Assembly (NCBI GenBank): GCA_023485295.1
Contig: JAMCZQ010000006.1
Span: 118,502 to 182,501, forward strand
Length of the DNA stretch: 64,000 nucleotides
Direction of reading: 5' to 3'
DNA from: Candidatus Marsarchaeota archaeon
Lineage (GTDB): Archaea; Micrarchaeota; Micrarchaeia; Micrarchaeales; Micrarchaeaceae
Shown piece after piece: positions 19,437 through 28,455 of the stretch. Under the pieces are notes generated by a model. The model saw nothing but the letters and a program-made list of their open reading frames with translations. It was not told the origin of the DNA and searched no databases. The position numbers and the translations under genes were made by a program. Numbering within the stretch: the stretch's first letter is position 1; each line of letters starts with the position of its first letter.

Positions 19437-21399
19437 ATTTTTTATAGCCGTTGCTGCTTTAGTCCTGCTTGCCATCGCCCCGCTTTCGGGCGCTCAATAC
19501 TGGTTCCAATCAGGGGTCCGTGCATCATCGTCTGACGCTTTTAACAACGGCGCAAGCGTGAGCATCGAAACAATAACTCCACAACTGCCCTCTTCCGGAT
19601 CGTTCGGCTACTGGATAGGAGAAACACTTTCTAATGGCGCTTTCATACAGGTTGGTTATGAAGTTCCTAATGAAACTGGCTATTATCCAGACAACTGCAC
19701 GTTAGATGGCTGCTCCGGCAGCGTTTTCCTTGCCCAAGGATACCCTACGTGGTTTTGGGAATACTTCCCAAAAGGGTATAACGGATCTTCGTTTTTTGGT
19801 GGCATCGGCGGAAACAATAGTGTAGGCAGCAACGGAGAATACAACACTTACTCCTTCCATTCAATAAACGACGTTTGGTATATTTATTTCAACAGCCAGT
19901 TGATCGGAAGCGTAAATCTGGGCACGTCAAATTCAGGCCATAATGCGCCTGCGGCATTTGCTGAACTGGCATCCACATATAGCAACACCACGTACATGCC
20001 GCAAGTCAGGTTCAAGAACATGTCCATATACTTCGGCAACACAAAAGAAAATGTCCAATCCGCATTCTCTTATATAGGCTACGGTGTCGGAAGCGAGACT
20101 CTGCTTGCAAACCCGTATGGCGTCGAAGAAATAAGCCCGTATAACAACTACTTTGAAGTTGGTTCGTTTTTACCTGAAGAACCAGACAATACACAGCTAT
20201 GGTCCATTGGCTACTATCTGCAGGTGAATTCCCAATACGGCAATCCTTCATCAAGCAATAATTACCCAGCTTATACCACTGCAAATATAAGCGAGCCGAA
20301 ATACGTTTACATAAACAGTACAACCAGGGAAAAATTTGTAAAGTGGGTTGGAAGCGGCATAGGCTCATACACAGGTGCAGCAAATTCCACAGCAGTAACA
20401 ATGTCAAGCAATATAACTGAAACCGCAATATGGCAAACGCAGTATTTAGTAAGCTTGCAAAGCACCTATAATGGGACATACGGCTCTGGGTGGTACACTG
20501 AAAACTCTACCGCCAGATTAAACATAACAGAGCCGAAGGTTCCAATAGGCAGAGGGACGCGGGCAAGTTTTCGTGAATTTAGCAACGGCGCCACAGCTAC
20601 AAATTACTCATTTGTCGTTGATAAGCCTGAAAACCTAAGCGTTATTTGGGGAATACAATATTTAGTAAATGCGTCAACCCCGATAGGCAAGGTCCAGGGC
20701 ACAGGCTGGTACTATGCCAATTCCACCGCCACTCTTACGCTTACGCAGCAGCAAAAGCAAATAAACTCAACATCAAAATTGATCTTTTATTCATGGTCTA
20801 CAGGCCAGAAAACGCCAAGCATTAGCTTAACAGTAACTTCGCCTGAAAATATAAGCGCAACATACATAAAGGAATTCAAGGTAAACATAATCCCACAGAC
20901 AACGAACGGCACCGCCATAAATATAACCTCGATTTACGTCAATGGCATGCAATATAATTTCACGTCAATATTTTTACCTACTGGAATTAACATAGTAAAC
21001 AACGCCACCTATGGTGGTGTAAGCGTAAGCTCGCAGACCCCAACAATCAGTGTGCTTGGTCCAGGGAACCTGCCTGTCAAATTCTCAGTATATAATGTGT
21101 TTTTCAAGGCAACCGACATTTTTGGCAAGCCGATAAGCGGAATTCTTACAGCAAAATTTGAAAACGGTTCCGAATCAGAAATAAATATAGGACAGAATGG
21201 CAGATATGTATTATACAACGTTCCAAATGGCAATGTTACCGGCACCTTTGAATATTTCGGAATAAGCGTGCCTGTAAGCGCCAACGGCGGTTCAAGCATA
21301 AAAGTAATAATGTTGACACCCCTAGTGATAATAGCAATAATAATACTGCTACTTTTTGTTGTTTCATTTTGGTTCTGGCTGTCATTCAAACACAAATGA
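19423..21399 (+). CDS. Large secreted, membrane-anchored surface protein with repeats
   Basis: A 658-residue protein of unknown function. A signal peptide (basic start, hydrophobic core, possible cleavage after SGA near residue 23) and a C-terminal transmembrane helix (about 632-653) with a short KHK end give an extracytoplasmic topology. Residues about 25-230 form an aromatic-rich beta domain. Then come at least two copies of a module opening with QYLV and containing GSGWYTENSTA or GTGWYYANSTA, plus a degenerate third copy opening KEFKVNI. NxS/T sequons are very frequent, which suggests N-glycosylation. The module resembles Listeria/Bacteroides-type beta repeats in layout, but I do not recognise a named family. 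Confidence 0.8.
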   Translation: MKRLKFFIAVAALVLLAIAPLSGAQYWFQSGVRASSSDAFNNGASVSIETITPQLPSSGSFGYWIGETLSNGAFIQVGYEVPNETGYYPDNCTLDGCSGSVFLAQGYPTWFWEYFPKGYNGSSFFGGIGGNNSVGSNGEYNTYSFHSINDVWYIYFNSQLIGSVNLGTSNSGHNAPAAFAELASTYSNTTYMPQVRFKNMSIYFGNTKENVQSAFSYIGYGVGSETLLANPYGVEEISPYNNYFEVGSFLPEEPDNTQLWSIGYYLQVNSQYGNPSSSNNYPAYTTANISEPKYVYINSTTREKFVKWVGSGIGSYTGAANSTAVTMSSNITETAIWQTQYLVSLQSTYNGTYGSGWYTENSTARLNITEPKVPIGRGTRASFREFSNGATATNYSFVVDKPENLSVIWGIQYLVNASTPIGKVQGTGWYYANSTATLTLTQQQKQINSTSKLIFYSWSTGQKTPSISLTVTSPENISATYIKEFKVNIIPQTTNGTAINITSIYVNGMQYNFTSIFLPTGINIVNNATYGGVSVSSQTPTISVLGPGNLPVKFSVYNVFFKATDIFGKPISGILTAKFENGSESEINIGQNGRYVLYNVPNGNVTGTFEYFGISVPVSANGGSSIKVIMLTPLVIIAIIILLLFVVSFWFWLSFKHK

Positions 21400-24167
21400 A
21401 GATGCGAATGGACATATACGATATATTCCTGAGGAGGTATGGCACCTTCACAGAAATACAAAAAATTTCAATGCCTGCAATAGAAGCGCATAAGAACGTG
21501 CTTATAATAGCTCCGACAGGCTCAGGCAAAACAGAAGCAGCAATGCTTCCAATAATAAAGGAACTGTCTGAAAGTACCGAGCGCAAAGGGATAAAAGTAT
21601 TGTACATAACGCCGTTGCGGGCGCTCAACCGCGACATGATTTTAAGGCTCGAGCAGCTATGCAAATATTTTAGCATAAGCGTCTCAGTCAGGCACGGTGA
21701 CACGACTAATTCCGAAAGAAGCAGGCAGGCACGCAATCCCCCGCAAATATTAATAACAACGCCGGAAACGCTACAAAGCATACTCCCTACAAAATACCTA
21801 GGCGAAGCTCTTTCCCAGTTAAAATACATAGTAATAGATGAAATACACGAACTTTATTACAACAAAAGAGGCGCGCAGCTGTCGCTGGCAATGGAGAGGC
21901 TCGAGGAAAAAAGCCATGGATTTATAAGGATAGGGCTAAGCGCAACAATAAGCAACCCCGAGAAGGTCGCAAAGTTCCTTTGCGGAGATCGTGACTGCGA
22001 AATTGTCAGTGCGCAAATCAGGAAAATGCCAAAGCTAACCGTTTGCATGCCACAGTCTTCTAAGCTATCCGAAGAGCTAAAGGAAAAATTCGGCCTGGAT
22101 AAGCCATCTGCTGCGCGCCTGAACCGGATTTCTACAGAGATAGCGGAAGGCACGTCTACGTTGGTGTTTGCAAATACAAGGCAGATAGTCGAGGCCATAG
22201 GCAGCAGGCTGCTGTACATAAACAAGATCGAGCCTTTTGGCGGCATAGGGGTGCACCACAGCTCTTTAGAGAGGGATGAAAGAATAAAGACCGAAAATGA
22301 GTTCAAAAGCGGCATATTAAAAGGACTTTTAGCCACAAGCTCGCTAGAGCTAGGGATAGACATTGGCAGCATAAACAAAGTTATACAATATGGATCGCCC
22401 AGGCAAGCCCTTAGGCTGATGCAGCGCGTCGGGCGCAGTGGTCACTCTAAAACCGGAACGCCAAAGGGGTTGATTGTTGCAACCGGCATAATAGACGCCA
22501 TAGAGGCATCTGCAGTCTGCATTAACTCTAAGGATGGCATATTGGAAAAGTATGAATGCCAGTTTGGCGCAATGGACGTGCTGGCAAACCAAATATGCGG
22601 AATTGCCCTGGACAAGCAATCCATAAGCGCGGAAGATGCACTTGGAATTATAAAGCGGTCGTATATATACAAGAAAGCCACAATTGAAGACCTGTCAGAC
22701 CTTCTTAGATTTATGGCAAAACAGATGCTCATAGGCTTTGACGGCAAGAACATAAGTGCAGGTCCGCACACACGCACTTATTATTACAGCCACCTTAGCA
22801 TGATAATCGATAGCAGAAGGCTGCTTGTAAAAAACATAGCAAACAACCGCATTATATCCAGTCTAGATGAAAAATTTGTTGCAAGCAAGTTACAGGAGGG
22901 ATCAGTATTCATAACAAAAGGCCTCCCATGGAAAATCATAAGCATAGATGAAGACTCAATCAAGGTGGAGCCATCTACGGATCTTGAGGCTGCAATACCC
23001 GACTGGACAGGCGAGGACATACCTGTAAGCCTCGACGTAGCAAATACTGTATCAAAAATAATAGGGCATGCAGACTTGATAAAAGAATATGATATATGCG
23101 AAGAAAGTGTGATTTCGCAAATAACCAACTTTTCTGAAGCATGCAAGCCCTATTCTTCCGAATCTGGCAGAAAAGCAGTACTCGAAGTCCATCAGGATTA
23201 TTCTGCGTTATATACCTTCTTGGGCACCCTTGGAAACGAAGCGCTGTCGAGGCTTATTGGCGACATGGCAAGCTTGAAATTGGGAAGAAGCGTTAACATA
23301 AAGGCATCACCCTATATGGTGTTTGTCGAAGCGGACAACAAAAAAATTGACATTGTAAAGCTGCTGAGATCAATCGATCCTGAAGGCGTAAGGGGCTTAT
23401 TGCTGGACATGCTCGAAAAATCCGAAATACTAATGTACCATTTTGTATCTGTAGCCAAGCTTTTCGGGATCGTAGACAAGGAAGCAAAAATATCCAGATC
23501 CCTTACAAAAAGACTGATGGCCTTGTTTAAGGACACTCCAGTTTATAGGGAGGCTATCAGAGAGCTCATTGACAATTATTTTGACGTTTCTGCAGTCTCA
23601 AATTTTATTTCAATGCTAAAAGAAAGGAAAAAGGAAATCATAGTGCTAGAAATAGAAAAGATAAGCACAATTACCAAGGCAATAATGGATTCGGCGTATT
23701 ATACAAGAGAGCTCATAATGCCATTGGTTCCGAGCAATGAACTGCTAAATTCGTTTGTAGAATTCCTTACTGCAAAAGAAGCGAATCTTATATGCACATA
23801 CTGTGCGTTTTATTTTTCTAAGAAGATATCTGAACTGCAAAAATTAAAAAGCATAAAATGCCCTAATTGTGGGAGCCCTATGATAGCAATAAACAAGAAT
23901 AACATAATGGAGGTAATTATAAAAAGGAAGAATTCCATAATATTAACCAAGCAGGAAACTAAGGCGCTTAAAGACACATTGACAGAAGCGTCACTTATAT
24001 CATCGTATGGTTGGAAAGCAGTGGCAGCGCTTTCAACATACGGAATCGGGCCGACTTCGGCTTCCAGGGCTCTTATGATGCTTAGAAGAGAAGACAGGCT
24101 TTTCTACATGGATTTAATAGAAGCACAGAAGCAATTCGTCAAAAACAAAAAATACTGGTCTATATAG
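21396..24167 (+). CDS. lhr: Lhr-type superfamily 2 DNA/RNA helicase
   Basis: A 923-residue ATP-dependent helicase. Walker A APTGSGKT, DEIH (Walker B), LSATI (motif III) and QRVGRSGH (motif VI) span about residues 35-350. Winged-helix and Lhr-specific domains follow. A CTYC/CPNC zinc-knuckle pair lies near residue 810. Lhr proteins act on forked DNA and DNA:RNA hybrids in repair. ATG 21396 overlaps the stop of the surface-protein gene, so the two are translated from one message, an odd pairing. Confidence 0.9.
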   Translation: MKMRMDIYDIFLRRYGTFTEIQKISMPAIEAHKNVLIIAPTGSGKTEAAMLPIIKELSESTERKGIKVLYITPLRALNRDMILRLEQLCKYFSISVSVRHGDTTNSERSRQARNPPQILITTPETLQSILPTKYLGEALSQLKYIVIDEIHELYYNKRGAQLSLAMERLEEKSHGFIRIGLSATISNPEKVAKFLCGDRDCEIVSAQIRKMPKLTVCMPQSSKLSEELKEKFGLDKPSAARLNRISTEIAEGTSTLVFANTRQIVEAIGSRLLYINKIEPFGGIGVHHSSLERDERIKTENEFKSGILKGLLATSSLELGIDIGSINKVIQYGSPRQALRLMQRVGRSGHSKTGTPKGLIVATGIIDAIEASAVCINSKDGILEKYECQFGAMDVLANQICGIALDKQSISAEDALGIIKRSYIYKKATIEDLSDLLRFMAKQMLIGFDGKNISAGPHTRTYYYSHLSMIIDSRRLLVKNIANNRIISSLDEKFVASKLQEGSVFITKGLPWKIISIDEDSIKVEPSTDLEAAIPDWTGEDIPVSLDVANTVSKIIGHADLIKEYDICEESVISQITNFSEACKPYSSESGRKAVLEVHQDYSALYTFLGTLGNEALSRLIGDMASLKLGRSVNIKASPYMVFVEADNKKIDIVKLLRSIDPEGVRGLLLDMLEKSEILMYHFVSVAKLFGIVDKEAKISRSLTKRLMALFKDTPVYREAIRELIDNYFDVSAVSNFISMLKERKKEIIVLEIEKISTITKAIMDSAYYTRELIMPLVPSNELLNSFVEFLTAKEANLICTYCAFYFSKKISELQKLKSIKCPNCGSPMIAINKNNIMEVIIKRKNSIILTKQETKALKDTLTEASLISSYGWKAVAALSTYGIGPTSASRALMMLRREDRLFYMDLIEAQKQFVKNKKYWSI

Positions 24168-24176
24168 GGTGTATGC

Positions 24177-24938
24177 ATGCTTTACCTAGTTGGTCTTGGC
24201 CTGGGCAATTCAGAACTTACCGAAAAAACAATAGAAATAATACGCAAATCAGAAGTCTTTGCGGAAAATTACACTTCAGTTATATCTTCCGAAAAATTCG
24301 AGCGTATATCAAGCATTAAAGAGGGCAAAATCAATCTGCTAGACAGAAGCCAGCTTGAGGAGAAAGCCGCAATGCTGGTAGAAAAGGCAAAAGAAAGCAA
24401 TGTTGCAGTGCTCTGCGGAGGCGACCCGCTAATAGCCACGACCCACAAAATAATACTGATAGAAGCAAGAAAGCGCAATGTGCCGTACGAAGTGGTGCAC
24501 GGCATATCTATATTGTCCGTGGCAATCGGGGAAAGCGGTCTGGACTTTTATAGGTTCGGGCCAATATGCACCATTGCAAACTGGTCTTCGCATTACAGGC
24601 CTGTTTCATTCTACGAAACAATAAAATTTAATCATGAAAATTCGCTGCACAGCCTAATGCTGCTTGATTTTGACAGCAATCTGCAGAGTTCAATCCCGAT
24701 TTCCAGAGCGTTGGAAATAGTGCTGAATGCCGAAGATCATTACAAAGGAGGCATATTTAATACGCATACAAAATTGATAGCGCTGTTCGATTTGGGGACG
24801 CAGAAGCAGGAAAAGGCGTATGCAGAAATAGGCCAGCTCATTAAGGAAAAAAGCAACAGGGCTGCAACGCTAGTGCTTCCATCAAAATTATCAGACATAG
24901 AAAAAGAGATGCTTACCGGCATGAAAGATTATATATAG
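24177..24938 (+). CDS. dph5: Diphthine synthase
   Basis: A 253-residue SAM-dependent methyltransferase that methylates the modified histidine of elongation factor 2 during diphthamide synthesis. It begins MLYLVGLGLGNSELT, the tetrapyrrole-methylase-type first strand. CGGDPLIATTH (about 80-90), a GISILSVAIGESGLDFYRFG segment and LLDFDS follow. The length matches archaeal DphB. ATG 24177 has GGTG eight bases upstream. It is probably cotranscribed with lhr (9-nt gap). Confidence 0.95.
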   Translation: MLYLVGLGLGNSELTEKTIEIIRKSEVFAENYTSVISSEKFERISSIKEGKINLLDRSQLEEKAAMLVEKAKESNVAVLCGGDPLIATTHKIILIEARKRNVPYEVVHGISILSVAIGESGLDFYRFGPICTIANWSSHYRPVSFYETIKFNHENSLHSLMLLDFDSNLQSSIPISRALEIVLNAEDHYKGGIFNTHTKLIALFDLGTQKQEKAYAEIGQLIKEKSNRAATLVLPSKLSDIEKEMLTGMKDYI

Positions 24939-24970
24939 GGATACAGCACAATAAATAGAAAGTGAGCGTT

Positions 24971-26140
24971 TTGACACTGCAAATATTATTCAATAAAAAA
25001 TCAAGGCGCATTTACGCAACTGACCAGTCGACAATAGACACAGTAAGGACTGGCGGCATAGGGGAATTAAGCAGCGGCATGCTAGAACTGATGCCTGAAG
25101 AGGGCCTTTACCTGATGGATGTGAGAAAAGCCGAATGCAAGGATTCGGAATCTGGCGAAGGCATCTCTTTCAACGGATTGGCCTCGGTATTTGTGAAAAA
25201 TAAGAAATTTATGGCGCGGTATTTTACCTACAAGGACTGGCGTGACAGAGGGTTGATGATTACAGATCCGCACCGCGCCAACAAGCCCCAAAAAGATGGC
25301 ATGCAGGCTAAAAAATATCCCTATTCAAAAATCTCGCTTTCCAGCTATTCTATGCGGGGCATATTCTTCCCTGAAGACCTCACTACAATAATTGATGACA
25401 AGGACGCAGGGAAGGAAATATACGAAAAATACTGGTTCGGGCAATATGGCACCTATAAGCTAAGCGATCATGGGATCCTGAATAAGCTGGATGTCTACGA
25501 AACCACATACTTGATGGAAAGCAATGCGCTTTCCGTGGAGGGTTACACAAAAAATGACATCATGCGCGCAGCAATGGCTGTAAGGAAAGACTCGCAAAAA
25601 CTTTATGATGTATACAAGGACTGGCGCTCTAAGGGGTATGTTGTCAAAACCGGCTTCAAGTTCGGGACGCATTTCAGGATATACTTTCCCGGCGCCCAGC
25701 CAATAAAAACCGATCAAAACTGGATACACTCAAAGCACGTACTGCATGTATTTCCACGCGACTCCAAACTGCTTACATCTGAATGGGCTAGAGCCATACG
25801 CGTTGCGCACTCTGTCAAGAAGACTTTCATACTTGCAATACCTGGCAAAAGCAGGAAAAAACGTCTTGACATAGATTTTGTGCTGTATGGCAGGAACCCA
25901 AACAACAACGTTGGCAAAGAAAGCCAATCGCCAAAATATGCGATGCTGTCCTTGAGTGAAAACGAGTATATAGGTGGCAATGAACTATCTGCAATAATCA
26001 ACGAGGCTAAAGAAAGGGCGCTGGAACTTGTTATAGCAATAGCCGACAGGGAAACTGCTGTTACATACTACAAGATAAAGCGCATAGATCTTCCAAAGAG
26101 CGAGTACGAATATTATGAGATAGACTGGATGCAGCCTTAA
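24971..26140 (+). CDS. endA: tRNA-splicing endonuclease, three-unit epsilon-2 type
   Basis: A 389-residue enzyme that excises introns at bulge-helix-bulge motifs. The catalytic triad by family pattern is Tyr238 (FRIY), His253 (WIHSKH) and Lys284 (HSVKK). An N-terminal unit (about 1-110) and a C-terminal unit (about 295-389) flank the catalytic unit, and a diverged YKDW motif near 87-90 repeats the catalytic unit's YKDWRSKGY. This three-unit layout is known from ARMAN archaea, where it cleaves non-canonical introns too. Start TTG 24971 lies nine bases after the GTG of GTGAG at 24962; that GTG is the alternative start. Confidence 0.92.
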   Translation: MTLQILFNKKSRRIYATDQSTIDTVRTGGIGELSSGMLELMPEEGLYLMDVRKAECKDSESGEGISFNGLASVFVKNKKFMARYFTYKDWRDRGLMITDPHRANKPQKDGMQAKKYPYSKISLSSYSMRGIFFPEDLTTIIDDKDAGKEIYEKYWFGQYGTYKLSDHGILNKLDVYETTYLMESNALSVEGYTKNDIMRAAMAVRKDSQKLYDVYKDWRSKGYVVKTGFKFGTHFRIYFPGAQPIKTDQNWIHSKHVLHVFPRDSKLLTSEWARAIRVAHSVKKTFILAIPGKSRKKRLDIDFVLYGRNPNNNVGKESQSPKYAMLSLSENEYIGGNELSAIINEAKERALELVIAIADRETAVTYYKIKRIDLPKSEYEYYEIDWMQP

Positions 26141-26191
26141 CCGTACAGAATCTTAATAAGTTTTTGTGTTTCAAGTGAATAACGACTTTAT

Positions 26192-26677
26192 ATGCTATAT
26201 ATAAAGAAGGGCATAGAATTTCCCACAGATTCGATTGAGATTGCGAATAAGCTAATTTTTAACAAAGATTCGCAAAACAAGCAGCCAAACCTGTACGGCA
26301 TGCTGCGCTTTGTTGAAAGCAGGTACAGGATAACAAAAATGCCGATAATTAACGGCAAAGGCCCAATAAGGCTAGTTGGGGTATGCTACACCGTTGACAA
26401 GGACCTTGAAGGGAAAATATTCAATATTGACATAGTTGAAGATAGGAATATAAACATAGGAACATACAGAACTGAGCAGCCGTCAAACCTGTTTGGCATG
26501 TTTTCCGATGCAAATTCAGATATTGCAATCAAGGTTTTTAAAACACTGGTAAGGGATGAAAGCCTAGTTGGAGTTCCAAATGATTTTAAGGGCCAGTCAT
26601 TTGAAATGAAAAAGCGCACCTTTCTACTAAAAGAGAACCCTGTCTTAAAAGATTATGGCAGTCTTGAGCGAAAGTGA
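26192..26677 (+). CDS. Hypothetical protein, 161 aa
   Basis: I do not recognise this family. The protein is soluble, has no signal peptide or membrane segment, and is predicted mixed alpha/beta. A glycine/aromatic block LYGMLRFVESRYRITKMP (about 34-51) is followed by RLVGVCYTV strands. It follows endA by 51 nt with an AT-rich spacer, so it may have its own promoter. Its TGA stop directly abuts the 3' end of the convergent tRNA-Lys gene. Confidence 0.65.
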   Translation: MLYIKKGIEFPTDSIEIANKLIFNKDSQNKQPNLYGMLRFVESRYRITKMPIINGKGPIRLVGVCYTVDKDLEGKIFNIDIVEDRNINIGTYRTEQPSNLFGMFSDANSDIAIKVFKTLVRDESLVGVPNDFKGQSFEMKKRTFLLKENPVLKDYGSLERK

Positions 26678-26751
26678 CGGGCCCAGGGGGATTTGGACCC
26701 CCGACCTACTGGTTAAGAGCCAGCCGCTCTACCAAACTGAGCTATGGGCCC
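26678..26751 (-). tRNA. tRNA-Lys (CTT), no intron
   Basis: Read on the minus strand: acceptor GGGCCCA with TGGGCCC, D arm GCTC/GAGC with loop AGTTTGGTA, anticodon loop CTCTTAA giving anticodon CTT. The T arm is GGGGG, TCCAAAT, CCCCC. Discriminator G is at 26678 and CCA is not encoded. The anticodon stem is GCTGG/CCAGT with one G-U pair. It is an uninterrupted 74-nt gene. Confidence 0.95.
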
Positions 26752-26779
26752 AATATTGCGTATGTTGTTTGTAGCGACA

Positions 26780-27919
26780 TTATAAAATCTTTTTCATCGC
26801 ATCGCTTACTCGCTTAACAAATTTTCGTTTGCATGCAACTATAATTATTTTCCGCCTTTCTTGTATCATTGACAGTGTTTTAAATATCTGCGACAATTCG
26901 TCAAAATGCCTTATGCTAGAATCCTCTTTGAACACTATGTTTATCGGGTTTTCAGCAGCCTTAAACGGAATTATATCTGCTATATACTCGCTTTCCTTTA
27001 AGCCTGCCTTTTCAACAGCTTCGCATAATTCCGGAATTTTTATGCTACCCTTAAAATTTGGGTAATAGTATGCTCTTTTAAACAGCTTCCTATTAAGCAA
27101 GTCGTTTATCATTTGCTTAGACGCGTCAATGGCTGATAAAGCATTCAAAGCTTTGGTATCGTCATAGTAAACGAATTCGTACGGGTCTACACTGCCGGAT
27201 TCCAGAGCCAGAGCCAGCGCTTTCTTGTACATTCCATTGGCTATCAGGCATGCATGGTGGAAATACACCGAAGAGTACATATAGTACCTTGCGGCCAAAA
27301 ATGACTCCACAGCCTCAATCCCGTTGTCGAATACTGCTGGCTCGCCCATTGCGTATGTTATGACGTTTCTAAGCCTGTAGTAGTCTATCACGCCGTAGGC
27401 AACTCCTGTGTAATAAGCATCCCTCATCAAGTAATCTATCCTGTCAGAGCCTATCGCTCCTGTGATTATCTTGCCGTACGAGTTACCATCGAAATAGTTT
27501 AGCACTTTCTTCTTTGACAAGCCAAAAGAGCTTAGGCAGTCAAGCATGCCTGTATCTGTAATTATCTTCCTGCCAATATCCTCGTGCAGCATCTTTGTCT
27601 TGGCGTATATTGGCCCTTCAGATTCATGTGACATTGGCATATGGCCGACATCATGCAGCAGGCCAGCAATACACAGCTCTTCATTTTCCTCAATAAGAAG
27701 CCGTTTTGAAATCTCATTTGTTATGCTCCATGTTCCAAGCGAATGCTCAAATCTGGTATGGTGGGCGCCGGGAAAGACGAGATATGAGAAGCCCAATTGC
27801 TTTACATAGCGCAACCTTTGGAATCTTTCATCTTCGATAAGCTTAGCTACAACCCCATTAAGCCTCAAGTCCCCAGACACAGGGTCTCGTATATAAAATG
27901 CCTTTTTCCTGATTTTCAT
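26780..27919 (-). CDS. HD-domain phosphohydrolase (SAMHD1/dGTPase-like)
   Basis: A 379-residue metal-dependent phosphohydrolase. HHTRFEHSLGT (His53-His59) and LLHDVGH (His89-Asp90) form the HD site, and a later Asp in GSDRIDYLMRDA (about 150-161) completes it. The FQRLRYVKQLG start is typical of the dNTPase/SAMHD1 branch. The substrate is not determined; dNTPs are likely. ATG 27919 sits 1 nt after the VKOR stop, so the two are cotranscribed. Confidence 0.85.
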   Translation of the reverse strand: MKIRKKAFYIRDPVSGDLRLNGVVAKLIEDERFQRLRYVKQLGFSYLVFPGAHHTRFEHSLGTWSITNEISKRLLIEENEELCIAGLLHDVGHMPMSHESEGPIYAKTKMLHEDIGRKIITDTGMLDCLSSFGLSKKKVLNYFDGNSYGKIITGAIGSDRIDYLMRDAYYTGVAYGVIDYYRLRNVITYAMGEPAVFDNGIEAVESFLAARYYMYSSVYFHHACLIANGMYKKALALALESGSVDPYEFVYYDDTKALNALSAIDASKQMINDLLNRKLFKRAYYYPNFKGSIKIPELCEAVEKAGLKESEYIADIIPFKAAENPINIVFKEDSSIRHFDELSQIFKTLSMIQERRKIIIVACKRKFVKRVSDAMKKIL

Positions 27920-27920
27920 T

Positions 27921-28334
27921 TCAAACGCTTGTTTTGTGCAATCTAAGTTTAAAGGTTGCAAGCAGCACGATTGCAATAATACATACGTCTAGCGTTGTGC
28001 AGTAGATACAAATCTTGCCGATAAGGTACTGCGCAGTAAAAGAGTACCCCACTCCGAATAACCCCACAATATACCATATCGGAGCCAGGAATGCAGTTAG
28101 TTCATCCCGCTTATATGAAATGACTAGCATTATCACGACCCATGCAAGCCCAAGAAAAGCAATAGGAATTCCGAAAACACTTGAGAAATTGCTTGACAGT
28201 ACCTGCGCGCAATCCACTATTCCTGTATCCGGGCATGCGAGCACACCATTGTCAAAATGCTCCACGCTGAGGTATACGCTATCCAGCAGGGCAATCGCCA
28301 CAAACACTATAAAAATCGCATTGCTGAATTTCAT
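27921..28334 (-). CDS. Vitamin K epoxide reductase (VKOR) family protein
   Basis: A 137-residue four-helix membrane protein that reoxidises disulfide-forming thioredoxin-like partners using quinone. The loop cysteines Cys34 and Cys42 (ACPDTGIVDCAQ) and the active-site CIYC (Cys109, Cys112) are all present. ATG 28334 lies eight bases after the GTG of GTGAT. A DUF929 thioredoxin-like protein encoded at 34567-35394 is a plausible partner. Confidence 0.9.
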   Translation of the reverse strand: MKFSNAIFIVFVAIALLDSVYLSVEHFDNGVLACPDTGIVDCAQVLSSNFSSVFGIPIAFLGLAWVVIMLVISYKRDELTAFLAPIWYIVGLFGVGYSFTAQYLIGKICIYCTTLDVCIIAIVLLATFKLRLHKTSV

Positions 28335-28455
28335 ATTATCACATGCCAATTTACTATCAGTAAACATTATTTAAATATATAATATCTTGGTGGTAATTGC
28401 AGTGACGGCTTATGCATTAGAATCTTTCAAAAAGCAAAAGGCAGCTAAACGCAGT

